A stretch of DNA of 9,001 bases from CAZAJS01 sp964485635 (GTDB lineage Bacteria; Pseudomonadota; Gammaproteobacteria; Francisellales; Francisellaceae). Location of the stretch: contig CAZAJS010000050.1 in NCBI GenBank assembly GCA_964485635.1, positions 1-9,001 of the forward strand, written 5' to 3'. A program made the position numbers and the translations under genes. The notes under the pieces are model-generated. The model was not told where the DNA came from, ran no database searches, and worked only from the letters and a program-made list of their open reading frames with translations. Of this stretch, positions 1 to 7,043 are shown in pieces; position 1 is the first letter of the stretch; each line of letters begins with the position of its first letter.

Positions 1-383
1 GCTTTTATTGCTTGTGCCACATAAGTTGCTGAAGGTTGATTGTGTTTGTTTTGTGTCACATCTAAATAGGCCTCATCTAATGATAAAGGCTCAATAACAT
101 CTGTAAATGTTCGAAAAATTTGATGAATTTGCTTTGAGACAGCTCGATATACATCCATACGCGGTTTGACAAAAATCACGTGTGGACAAAGACGTAAGGC
201 TTTTGCCGCAGGCATGGCAGATCGTAATCCATAAGTTCTGGCTTCATAACTGGCGGTGGCTAATACGCCGCGGCCTTCAGGCGATCCTCCCACCGCAATA
301 GGTCGACCTCGATATTCAGGGTGATCACGCTGTTCAACTGATGCAAAAAACGCATCCATATCAATATGAATAATCTTGCGCAT
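1..383 (-). CDS. dinB: DNA polymerase IV (Y-family), N-terminal part, runs off left edge
   Basis: Error-prone translesion polymerase that extends past damaged or mismatched template and normally binds the sliding clamp. The 127 complete codons seen begin MRKIIHIDMDAFFASVE and match the start of the DinB palm. The metal-binding aspartate is D8, and the second catalytic site SLDEAYLD places D103 and E104 at the same numbers as in E. coli Pol IV. YEART (46-50) and the RSAMP motif (54-58) of the fingers are also present. The thumb, little finger and clamp-binding tail lie outside the window. The ATG at 381-383 is the natural start: it gives the exact family N-terminus. No Shine-Dalgarno is visible before it, and the gmk stop lies 10 bp upstream, so translational coupling to gmk is likely. 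I see no LexA-type box directly upstream. No frameshift or lesion is visible in this part. Identity is very secure. Confidence 0.96.
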   Translation of the reverse strand, partial: MRKIIHIDMDAFFASVEQRDHPEYRGRPIAVGGSPEGRGVLATASYEARTYGLRSAMPAAKALRLCPHVIFVKPRMDVYRAVSKQIHQIFRTFTDVIEPLSLDEAYLDVTQNKHNQPSATYVAQAIK

Positions 384-393
384 AAATCAAAGG

Positions 394-987
394 TTAACAA
401 GAGTGCTTCATTGTTTCACAATTAATCGGCTGAGCTGGGGCTGTCATTAATTGTTCTAATTGTTGTTTTGCTTGATTGAAACAAGCATTGACAATCACAT
501 GGTCATATTCATCACAATAATTGATAGCTTCTTGAGCCTCCTGCATTCGTCGATCAATCACTTGTGCTGTATCTAAATCACGCTGATACAAGCGTTGGCG
601 TAATGCTTCTAATGATGGGGGTTTGATAAAAATGCTTGTACATTGGTCTTGATAAATATCACGCGCTTGACGTGCTCCCTGCCAATCAATTTCTAAGATA
701 ACATGGTAACCTTGTTCTAATAACGCATTAATTGCTTGCTTTGAGGTGCCGTAATAATAATCAAATACTTTGGCGTATTCAACAAATGCATCATTTGCCA
801 ACATTGTTTGAAACGTTTGATCATCAACAAAATGATAATCTCGACCATCCTTTTCACCTTCACGTGGGGCTCGTGTTGTATGAGACACACAAACGCGTAA
901 TTGATTGGAATCTTGAATAATCGATTTGAGTAATGATGTTTTTCCAGCACCAGAAGGGGCAGATACAACAAAAATATGGCCCGACAC
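394..987 (-). CDS. gmk: Guanylate kinase
   Basis: Cytoplasmic enzyme that phosphorylates GMP (and dGMP) to GDP with ATP, an essential step towards GTP and dGTP. The 197-residue protein carries the P-loop APSGAGKT (10-17), the GMP-binding SHTTR (35-39) with R42 and E70, YYGTS (78-82), the conserved DWQGA (91-95), the lid arginines around R132-R147 and the VIVN strand (164-167). It is about ten residues shorter than E. coli Gmk: the basic C-terminal tail is replaced by a short MTAPAQ..MKHSC end, outside the catalytic core. The start is a GTG at 985-987, preceded by an AGGAT-like ribosome site about 7 nt away, and gives the family's usual short lead into the P-loop strand. It has its own promoter (1025-1053) and is followed 10 bp later by dinB rather than by rpoZ, its usual enterobacterial neighbour. 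Confidence 0.97.
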   Translation of the reverse strand: MSGHIFVVSAPSGAGKTSLLKSIIQDSNQLRVCVSHTTRAPREGEKDGRDYHFVDDQTFQTMLANDAFVEYAKVFDYYYGTSKQAINALLEQGYHVILEIDWQGARQARDIYQDQCTSIFIKPPSLEALRQRLYQRDLDTAQVIDRRMQEAQEAINYCDEYDHVIVNACFNQAKQQLEQLMTAPAQPINCETMKHSC

Positions 988-1024
988 AACCGGTATCCTA
1001 ATTCTATATTAATAGTACTATCTT

Positions 1025-1053
1025 ATCATAATGCAAATCATGATTAATGCCAA
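1025..1053 (-). promoter_or_regulatory. sigma70-type promoter for gmk(-dinB)
   Basis: On the minus strand a -35 box TTGGCA (1048-1053) is followed by an exact 17-bp spacer and a -10 box TATGAT (1025-1030). Each box matches the consensus at five of six positions. Transcription would begin near 1018, leaving a leader of about 30 nt before the GTG start of gmk. This is the best promoter match in the window. It implies that gmk and dinB can be expressed independently of galU, although I see no terminator between galU and gmk, so read-through is also possible. Confidence 0.7.
1033..1050. repeat. Palindrome inside the gmk promoter spacer
   Basis: A perfect 10-bp palindrome AATCATGATT (1036-1045) lies between the -35 and -10 boxes. 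It is flanked by GCA (1033-1035) and TGC (1048-1050), which extend the symmetry if a 2-nt offset is allowed. A repressor or nucleoid protein could bind here, but AT-rich DNA gives such palindromes by chance, so this is only a candidate operator. Confidence 0.25.
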
Positions 1054-1085
1054 TTATTTTATCCATATTTTAATTGATTTCAAAC

Positions 1086-1949
1086 TTAATCTAGTTGTTT
1101 GCGAATATAGTCCATATAGTCTTGGCCCAGCGCCTCATCTTGTCTTGTTAGTTCAAAGTTCGCAATAGCAAATTCAAGCTTATTACCACAATCATAACGC
1201 ACGCCATCAAAAGCAAAAGCTTTGACAGGTTCAGCACATAATTGTTCAGCAATGGCATCCGTTAATTGGATTTCGCCACCGGCACCTTTCGGTGTGTTTT
1301 TTAAATAATTAAAAATAGAGGCATTCAGGATATAACGACCAACAATAGCTTGTGTTGAGGGCGCATTTTCAGGTTTCGGTTTTTCAACAACGGCATTAAT
1401 ATTTTGTGCAGAGTCAGCGCTAACAATACCATAAGAGCCTGTTTCTGATGGGGCAACTTGCTGTACAGCGATTAATCCATGATGATGTTGCTGATAAGCT
1501 TGCGTCATCTGTTCTAAGGCACTTGCCCCATTCATGTTAACAATTAAATCGTCTGCTAAAATAACGGCAAATGGTTCATTTTTAACTAACGGCTCAGCAC
1601 ACAAAACTGCATGCCCTAGGCCTAATGCTTCTTTTTGTCGCACATAAGCGCAGCTGACATGATCAGGTAAAATATTTTGAACCATATCTAATAGTTTTTG
1701 TTTATTCTTTTTTTTAAGATTGTATTCAAGCTCAAAGTTTTTATCAAAATGATCTTCAATGGCTTGCTTGTGACTACTAGTAACAAAAATTAATTCAGTG
1801 ATCCCCGCGGCAATTGCCTCTTCAACAGCATATTGAATTAATGGTTTATCAACAATAGGCAGCATTTCTTTCGGCGAGGCTTTTGTTGCCGGTAAAAAAC
1901 GTGTGCCAAGCCCAGCTACGGGGAAAACGGCCTTTTTAACAGTTTTCAT
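1086..1949 (-). CDS. galU: UTP-glucose-1-phosphate uridylyltransferase
   Basis: Makes UDP-glucose and pyrophosphate from UTP and glucose-1-phosphate in the cytoplasm. UDP-glucose feeds LPS core, capsule and galactose metabolism. The 287-residue protein is a full-length GalU. It has the nucleotide-binding loop GLGTRFLP (13-20), KEMLPI with K27/E28 (27-32), VRQKEALGLGHAV (103-115), the metal-binding ADD (132-134), SYGIV (172-176), EKP (189-191), GRYIL (204-208), GEIQLTDAI (225-233) and the CGNKLEF end of the sugar site (254-260). The ATG at 1947-1949 has a strong ribosome site AAAGGAG (1957-1963) 7 nt upstream. It is transcribed divergently from dsbB, and its stop lies 98 bp before the gmk start. 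No terminator hairpin with a T-run follows it. An A8-G run encodes K79-K81. GalF or a similar paralogue is less likely because all catalytic motifs are intact. Confidence 0.97.
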   Translation of the reverse strand: MKTVKKAVFPVAGLGTRFLPATKASPKEMLPIVDKPLIQYAVEEAIAAGITELIFVTSSHKQAIEDHFDKNFELEYNLKKKNKQKLLDMVQNILPDHVSCAYVRQKEALGLGHAVLCAEPLVKNEPFAVILADDLIVNMNGASALEQMTQAYQQHHHGLIAVQQVAPSETGSYGIVSADSAQNINAVVEKPKPENAPSTQAIVGRYILNASIFNYLKNTPKGAGGEIQLTDAIAEQLCAEPVKAFAFDGVRYDCGNKLEFAIANFELTRQDEALGQDYMDYIRKQLD

Positions 1950-1984
1950 CGATTGACTCCTTTAAAAGCATTAAACAATTTTGA

Positions 1985-1998
1985 TAAACGTAAGTTTA
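1985..1998. repeat. Short inverted repeat downstream of the galU -10 box
   Basis: TAAAC (1985-1989) and GTTTA (1994-1998) form a perfect 5-4-5 inverted repeat around GTAA. It abuts the candidate galU -10 box and would cover the predicted transcription start near 1991, a classical repressor position. It is short and AT-rich, so chance is a real alternative. Confidence 0.22.
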
Positions 1999-2025
1999 AC
2001 ATATCTGATGGAAAATGCTATTGAA
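1998..2025 (-). promoter_or_regulatory. Candidate galU promoter
   Basis: On the minus strand the -10-like TATGTT (1998-2003) lies 16 bp downstream of a weak -35-like TTCAAT (2020-2025, three of six consensus bases). The predicted start near 1991 would give a leader of about 40 nt carrying the AAAGGAG ribosome site. The weak -35 makes the call tentative. No better sigma70 match was found between galU and dsbB on this strand. Confidence 0.35.
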
Positions 2026-2065
2026 TCAATAAAACACATTTTATTTGTCTGGTAATATCAGATAT
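2001..2065. repeat. Inverted 9-bp motif pair spanning the divergent promoters
   Basis: ATATCTGAT (2001-2009) and its exact reverse complement ATCAGATAT (2057-2065) are separated by 47 bp. Read outward, each copy runs into a candidate -10 box: TATGTT for galU on the minus strand and TATAAT for dsbB on the plus strand. The motif may be a shared regulator site or simply similar promoter sequence. It is too widely spaced to act as a hairpin terminator. Confidence 0.4.
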
Positions 2066-2068
2066 AAT
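2040..2068 (+). promoter_or_regulatory. Candidate promoter for the dsbB-pump operon
   Basis: A perfect -10 hexamer TATAAT (2063-2068) is preceded, at a 17-bp spacer, by a poor -35 TTTATT (2040-2045, three of six consensus bases). The predicted start near 2075 leaves about 27 nt before the dsbB ATG at 2102. No extended -10 TGn is present. The good -10 with a poor -35 suggests either weak constitutive expression or help from an activator. Confidence 0.45.
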
Positions 2069-2101
2069 AAGTTTTACTTTGAAAACTATTGTTATAATCT
2101 T

Positions 2102-2632
2102 ATGAAAACATTAATTTTAATTAATCGTTTATCTGCTCTACTTTGTTTAACTGCTGTTTTAGCATTAATTTATTTTATGGCTTTTTTAGGCCTGCAGCCC
2201 TGCCCACTTTGTTTAGTCCAACAATTTTCATTAGGCATCATTACGTTTTTTGTACTATTCAGGATGGTTTTAGCCAGTCCTTATCGCCCCCTTTTTTGTT
2301 GGCTTTCTAATAGCTTGATTATTGTGTTTTCATTATTTGGCGCTATTATGGCAATGCGCCAAATTTGGATGCAAACCCATCCAGATCAATATGCAGGCCA
2401 ATGCCTATTAGATGTGACAACCATGATTCATACACTCCCGTTTTCTGAACTGCTTAAAACGTTTTTTTATGGAACCCCTGATTGTGCGACAACACATTGG
2501 TCATTGTTTGGAATTTCGATGCCTGTATATAGTGGTTTACTATTTATAGCTTTTTTAGCATTACATCTTTACAATATGTACTTTCGCTTGCGCAACCACC
2601 ATGATTTAAATAATAAGGACGTTTCATTATGA
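2102..2632 (+). CDS. dsbB: Disulfide bond formation protein B (quinone-linked DsbA oxidase)
   Basis: Inner-membrane protein that reoxidises periplasmic DsbA and passes the electrons to quinone. The 176-residue product equals E. coli DsbB in length. It has four hydrophobic segments (about 8-30, 41-58, 66-86, 139-162). The first periplasmic loop holds the redox pair C34-P-L-C37, and the second holds C101 and C128, followed by the conserved W..FG..MP stretch (133-141). The position matching E. coli Arg48, four residues after the second cysteine, is Q41 here (CLVQQ, where CxxQR is usual). ATG 2102 is preferred over an in-frame TTG at 2045: it gives the family's N-terminus, and the extra 19 residues are polar and unlike DsbB. 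No good Shine-Dalgarno precedes it. The stop overlaps the next start by 4 bp (ATGA). A DsbI-type paralogue is possible but less likely. Confidence 0.93.
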   Translation: MKTLILINRLSALLCLTAVLALIYFMAFLGLQPCPLCLVQQFSLGIITFFVLFRMVLASPYRPLFCWLSNSLIIVFSLFGAIMAMRQIWMQTHPDQYAGQCLLDVTTMIHTLPFSELLKTFFYGTPDCATTHWSLFGISMPVYSGLLFIAFLALHLYNMYFRLRNHHDLNNKDVSL

Positions 2633-3864
2633 CGCAACAACAGCCCCCTACCCCATCAGCTCAAAAACTCATTAAAAGCTTGATTGGTATTGCGATTGTT
2701 TTACTCGTCATCTTTGGCAGTATTTTTGGTTTTTCAGCTTATATCAATCATGAAAAAACAACTGCGATGAGTAGTTTTCAACGCAAGCCACAAGAAGTTT
2801 CAGCGACAACGGTGAAAAAGGAATCTTGGCAACCAACCATTGATGTTACGGGTAAGGCTCATGCTATTCAACAAACCAATGTCACACCTCAAAATAGTGG
2901 AATTGTCCAAGAAATTGATTTTAAATCAGGTGATATTGTTAAACAAGGCGATGTTTTACTTAAGTTACGAACCAATGAACTTAAGACACAACTTAAAAAA
3001 GCAAAAACACAGTATGAATTAGCAAATATTACATATCAACGTAATCAAACACTTTTAGAACAACAAGCTATTTCAAAAGAACAATATGACCGTTCATTAG
3101 CACAGAGAAATGTTGCTCAAGCAGAAGTGGCTACCATTAAAGCTAAGATTGACAATAGTACTATTGTTGCTCCTTTTTCTGGAAGAATTGGTTTGCGTCA
3201 AGTGAATTTAGGTCAGTTTGTCCAGCCAGGTACGCCCATTGCAACAGTTAGTAAAATTAATCCAATTAATATCCGTTTTGATGTGGTTCAACAAGCCATT
3301 CAGTATATTGAAAGCGGCAATCAAATTGAATTTTCAATTGATGGGATTCCTGATCAGCACTTTTCTGCTCCGATTACTGCGATTAACTCAGCAATTAGTC
3401 CTTCTACATTAGGTTTGAGTGTTCAGGCAACCTATGATAAAAATACGCCAGATCAGGACCACTTAATTACACCAGGGATGATTGTTAATGTGCATATTTT
3501 ATTGCCTAAAATTCAAGATGCTTTAGTGATCCCGCGCAATGCGATTAGCTATACGCTATTTGGTGAAAATGTTTATGTATTAAAACGTAAACAACAAAAT
3601 GGCGAACCGATGAATGTTGTGTATGATAAAGCAGAAAATGGTCAAATTAAACAAGTCAAAACAGACAAGCCTCTTTATGAAGCTAAACAAGTCCCAATTC
3701 AGGTAACACATGTTCGTGGGAATCTTGCTGTTGTGACAGGGATTAAACAAGGTGATTTAATTGTCACTGATGGGCAAAATAAATTATCGCAAGGAATGAA
3801 CGTTATGGTCAATAATAAGGTTCAATTAGGCCAGTCAAATTCTAAAACACAATCATCGTCGTAG
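2629..3864 (+). CDS. RND efflux periplasmic adaptor (membrane fusion protein, HlyD/AcrA family)
   Basis: Periplasmic subunit that should link the inner-membrane pump to an outer-membrane channel. The 411-residue protein has a hydrophobic anchor at about 15-38 with no lipobox cysteine, so it is held by an uncleaved membrane segment rather than as a lipoprotein like AcrA. A first lipoyl half follows (about 78-113, with GIVQEIDFKSGDIVKQGD), then a short coiled-coil hairpin (about 115-175) with the channel-docking motif R138..L142..AIS149. The second lipoyl half is APFSGRIGLRQVNLGQFVQPG (181-201), followed by beta-barrel and membrane-proximal domains ending near 395. The tail is rich in Ser, Gln and Asn. 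The protein has no cysteine. The ATG at 2629 overlaps the dsbB stop and has AAGGA (2615-2619) 9 nt upstream. The pump gene follows after 17 bp. Substrate cannot be deduced, so no specific gene symbol is given. Confidence 0.94.
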   Translation: MTQQQPPTPSAQKLIKSLIGIAIVLLVIFGSIFGFSAYINHEKTTAMSSFQRKPQEVSATTVKKESWQPTIDVTGKAHAIQQTNVTPQNSGIVQEIDFKSGDIVKQGDVLLKLRTNELKTQLKKAKTQYELANITYQRNQTLLEQQAISKEQYDRSLAQRNVAQAEVATIKAKIDNSTIVAPFSGRIGLRQVNLGQFVQPGTPIATVSKINPINIRFDVVQQAIQYIESGNQIEFSIDGIPDQHFSAPITAINSAISPSTLGLSVQATYDKNTPDQDHLITPGMIVNVHILLPKIQDALVIPRNAISYTLFGENVYVLKRKQQNGEPMNVVYDKAENGQIKQVKTDKPLYEAKQVPIQVTHVRGNLAVVTGIKQGDLIVTDGQNKLSQGMNVMVNNKVQLGQSNSKTQSSS

Positions 3865-3881
3865 CATCGGGGCTATCTATT

Positions 3882-6800
3882 ATGCATTTCATTGATATTT
3901 TTATTCGTCGTCCTGTTTTAGCAACTGTGATTAGCTTGCTGATTTTAACAGCAGGTCTTGGTGGTATTTTTTCTTTGCAAGTTCGACAGTACCCTGAAAT
4001 GAATGATGCCACCATTATTATTAACACACCAATGCCAGGGGCAAACCCAGGCACAGTTCAAGGGTTTGTGACTGATCCGCTTGAACGGTCTGTCGGTAGT
4101 GTTAATGGGGTTGATTATATGCAATCCTCAAGTAAATTAGGTGTCAGTAGCATTACTGTTAAAGTGGGATTAGATGCAAACCCATACAATGTGTTAAGTG
4201 AAGTTGTTCAAAAAGTTAATGCAGTAAAAAGTCAATTACCGCGAGAAGCTGAATCTTCTTCAATTAATATGCAAACAGGCGATAGTTTTCCAGTTATTTC
4301 TTTTTCAGTAACCAGTGATGATTATACAGTTGGTCAAATGACCGCTTATGCTAAAAATGTTCTTCAGCCTAAAATTACAGCTTTAGGTGGAATTTCTGAA
4401 GTGCAAGTCTTAGGTGGACAAGAATATGCCATGCGTGTTTTTCTAGATTTTAAGAAAATGGCACAACTTGGCATTACTTATCAACAAGTTTCTCAAGCCT
4501 TAGCTTCACAAAGCTTGTTATCTACTGGTGGAAAATTAAGGGCTCCTTTTCAAAATATTGTCTTAAACCCTGCTACAGATTTAGGTGATGCTGATGCTTA
4601 TAAAAAATTAGTTGTCGCGAATGATGATGGAAATTTGATTCGTTTGTCGGATATTGCAACTGTGAAACTCGGTGCTGAATCCTATGATAGTTCTGTGCGT
4701 ATTGATGGCCATGAAGGTGTTTTTGTTGGCGTTTTACCAGCGAATGATGCCAATGTGTTAGATGTCATTAACCGAATCCAGGATGAATTGCCAAGTATTA
4801 AGCATGATTTACCACCGGGAATGAAGTTAAATACAATTTATAATCAAGGTGATTCGATCCAAGAGTCCATTGATGAAGTTATCCGAACTATTATTGAAGC
4901 TGGGATTATTGTATCAGCTGTTTTATTTTGTTTTGTGGGCGCATTGCGAATGGTATTAATTCCAGTTGTTACCGTTCCTTTATCACTACTAGGCGCTTTC
5001 TTTCTAATGATGTTGATGGGCTTTTCCATCAATTTATTAACCTTATTAGCCATGGTTCTAGCCATTGGGCTTGTGGTTGATGATGCTATTTTAGTCATGG
5101 AAAATGTGTATCGATATATTGAGCTAGGTTTTTCACCCTTTAAAGCTGCCATTCAAGGTGCAAGAGAGATTGCAAATCCAGTTGTATTAACCACAATGAC
5201 GCTGATTTCTATCTTTTTACCAATTGGCATGATGTCTGGGTTCACAGGTGTTTTATTTACTGAATTTGCTTATTCATTAGCCGCTGCTGTTTTGATTTCA
5301 GGAATTATCGCTTATACATCTTCTCCGGTACTTTCATCACGTGTTTTAAGTCAAAAAATTCCGAATGCCCCATTAGTGAAATTAGTTGATAAAACTTTTG
5401 CACGGTTTAAAAACTTTTATACAAGAATGCTCATTAAAATTTTAGCTATTCGACATGCAATGATTCTTTTTATTCTTGTCATTTTAGCCAGTTGTTATTA
5501 TATGTATACAGGGACACAAAATGGGTTAGCACCACAAGAAGATATGAGTATTGTTGCCTTTCAAGGTCAAGGACCATCTTCAGCAAATATTAATTATTTA
5601 TCGGCTTTTGATAAACCAATTGAAAACATTTTGCAAGATCAACCAGCTTATAAAACCAGCTTTGTTGTGAATGGATGGCCATCAAGTAATAATGTGTTTG
5701 GTGGAATTGTAATGAAAAACTTCAATGATCGCAAAAAAAATGTTTCACAACAAATGGTCTATAATCAATTATCAACGCAAATGAGTAACATTTCAGGATT
5801 ACAGGTTACACCATTCCAACTTCCACCACTGCCAGGCATGGACCCTGGTCCAAATATGCAGTTTGTCATCCAAAGCTTATCATCTTATGAGAAGATTAAT
5901 CATGTATCGGAAAAAGTGATTCAAGATATGGAAAACAGTGGTCTGTTTTTAGTTGCTTTTTCGAATTTAAATTTTGATAGTCCACAATTGAATATTAATA
6001 TCAAACGTGACAAAGCCGCAGACCTTGGTATTAGCATGAAGCAAATTGCCGAAACATTGCAAGTTGCTTATTCTAGTGGTCAAATTAATTATTTTAATAT
6101 GCTTGGTCATAATTATAAAGTCATTCCCCAGTTGCAAGATGATCAACGTTTGACCCGTGAACAGCTAGGCCAATTACAAATCAAAGCAGCTTCTGGTGAA
6201 ATGGTTCCATTAAATTCAATTATTTCATTTGATCAAACAACCAAACCATTAGCGCTGAATCGATTTCAACAATTTAATTCAGCCACCATTAGTGCGGTTA
6301 CTGCCCCAGGGGTTAGCCAAGGACAGGCCTATCAGTTTATGCAAAAATTGGCCAAAAATGACTTACCAACTGGGTATTCTCATAGTTATTTAGGTTCAAT
6401 TCGTCAGTTTATTGAGCAAGGTAGCACCATGATGGTGGCCTTCATGTTTGCGATTATTGTGATCTTTTTACTCCTATCGGCACAATTTGAAAGCTTCCGT
6501 GATGGTATTATTATTTTAATCAGTGTGCCAATGTCAATTTGTGGAGCTCTGATCCCTCTTTATTTAGGTCAACTATTTGGTCTGCCGTGGGCGAGTATTA
6601 ATATTTATACTCAATTAGGATTAGTAACACTCATTGGACTGATTACCAAGCATGGTATTTTAATGGTCGAATTTGCGAATAAATTTCAAGATGAAGGTAT
6701 GGATAAATACAATGCAATTATCACGGCTGCTTCAATTCGTCTACGGCCTATTTTGATGACAACATTGGCGATGGTTGCAGGTGTTGTGCCGTTGATGTAT

Positions 6801-7016
6801 GCGACAGGTTCAGGCGCTCACAGTCGTAATGCAATAGGTTGGACAATTGGATCAGGTATGACTATTGGTACTATTTTCACACTATTTGTGGTGCCGGTTG
6901 TTTATATGTTTTTATCATTAGATCGTCAAAGCTTGCTCAATCGTTGGGCTGATGAGGATCGTCAAATTGAAGAATTGAACCAACAAAAACGTTCTGAAGT
7001 GTTAAATCAATCTTAG
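3882..7016 (+). CDS. RND multidrug efflux transporter, HAE1/AcrB-type inner-membrane pump
   Basis: Proton-driven exporter expected to act as a trimer, taking drugs or other amphiphiles from the periplasm and inner membrane and passing them to the outer channel. The 1044 residues nearly equal AcrB (1049). The first membrane helix is at about 11-30, helices 2-6 at 335-480, helix 7 at 525-545, and the last group at about 850-1012, with two large periplasmic porter/docking regions between. The proton-relay residues are intact: D400 and D401 in GLVVDDAILVMENVY, and K923 in GLITKHGILMVEFAN. The lysine is followed by H-G rather than the N-A of AcrB, a variant I recall from other RND clades. RPILMTT (955-961) is also present. 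The only cysteines (350, 538, 887) lie in membrane segments. A weak GGGG precedes the ATG by 9 nt, consistent with coupling to the adaptor. No outer-membrane factor gene is in the window. Confidence 0.96.
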   Translation: MHFIDIFIRRPVLATVISLLILTAGLGGIFSLQVRQYPEMNDATIIINTPMPGANPGTVQGFVTDPLERSVGSVNGVDYMQSSSKLGVSSITVKVGLDANPYNVLSEVVQKVNAVKSQLPREAESSSINMQTGDSFPVISFSVTSDDYTVGQMTAYAKNVLQPKITALGGISEVQVLGGQEYAMRVFLDFKKMAQLGITYQQVSQALASQSLLSTGGKLRAPFQNIVLNPATDLGDADAYKKLVVANDDGNLIRLSDIATVKLGAESYDSSVRIDGHEGVFVGVLPANDANVLDVINRIQDELPSIKHDLPPGMKLNTIYNQGDSIQESIDEVIRTIIEAGIIVSAVLFCFVGALRMVLIPVVTVPLSLLGAFFLMMLMGFSINLLTLLAMVLAIGLVVDDAILVMENVYRYIELGFSPFKAAIQGAREIANPVVLTTMTLISIFLPIGMMSGFTGVLFTEFAYSLAAAVLISGIIAYTSSPVLSSRVLSQKIPNAPLVKLVDKTFARFKNFYTRMLIKILAIRHAMILFILVILASCYYMYTGTQNGLAPQEDMSIVAFQGQGPSSANINYLSAFDKPIENILQDQPAYKTSFVVNGWPSSNNVFGGIVMKNFNDRKKNVSQQMVYNQLSTQMSNISGLQVTPFQLPPLPGMDPGPNMQFVIQSLSSYEKINHVSEKVIQDMENSGLFLVAFSNLNFDSPQLNINIKRDKAADLGISMKQIAETLQVAYSSGQINYFNMLGHNYKVIPQLQDDQRLTREQLGQLQIKAASGEMVPLNSIISFDQTTKPLALNRFQQFNSATISAVTAPGVSQGQAYQFMQKLAKNDLPTGYSHSYLGSIRQFIEQGSTMMVAFMFAIIVIFLLLSAQFESFRDGIIILISVPMSICGALIPLYLGQLFGLPWASINIYTQLGLVTLIGLITKHGILMVEFANKFQDEGMDKYNAIITAASIRLRPILMTTLAMVAGVVPLMYATGSGAHSRNAIGWTIGSGMTIGTIFTLFVVPVVYMFLSLDRQSLLNRWADEDRQIEELNQQKRSEVLNQS

Positions 7017-7028
7017 TGTTTTTGATAC

Positions 7029-7035
7029 AAAGGAG
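7029..7035 (+). promoter_or_regulatory. Ribosome binding site that fixes the helicase start at GTG 7044
   Basis: AAAGGAG is a near-perfect Shine-Dalgarno. The nearest ATG (7037-7039) is only 1 nt away, and its frame stops after four codons (stop 7049-7051). The GTG at 7044-7046 is 8 nt away, in the helicase frame, and gives the conserved N-terminus a few residues before the Walker A strand. GTG is therefore the real start. Confidence 0.85.
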
Positions 7036-7043
7036 AATGGATA

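Noticed and set aside
1054..1085. CAATTA/TAATTG inverted repeat after galU as a terminator
   Set aside because: A 6-bp AT-only stem with a loop of about 13 nt and no T-run is too weak for intrinsic termination.
2093..2098. Second perfect TATAAT just before the dsbB start
   Set aside because: Transcription would begin near 2105, inside the gene after its ATG, and no usable -35 lies at 16-18 bp. The TATAAT at 2063-2068 fits better.
2045..2101. Longer dsbB reading frame starting at TTG 2045
   Set aside because: The extra 19 residues are polar and unlike any DsbB N-terminus, they span the candidate promoter, and ATG 2102 gives a protein the exact length of E. coli DsbB.
3842..5152. Antisense open frames within the adaptor and pump genes
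   Set aside because: They lie opposite strongly conserved RND coding sequence, have no recognisable domain or ribosome site, and are shadows of the real genes.
5733..5740. A8 tract in the pump gene as a phase-variation site
   Set aside because: It encodes ordinary Lys-Lys-Asn in the periplasmic region, and runs of this length are expected in such AT-rich coding DNA. The frame is intact.
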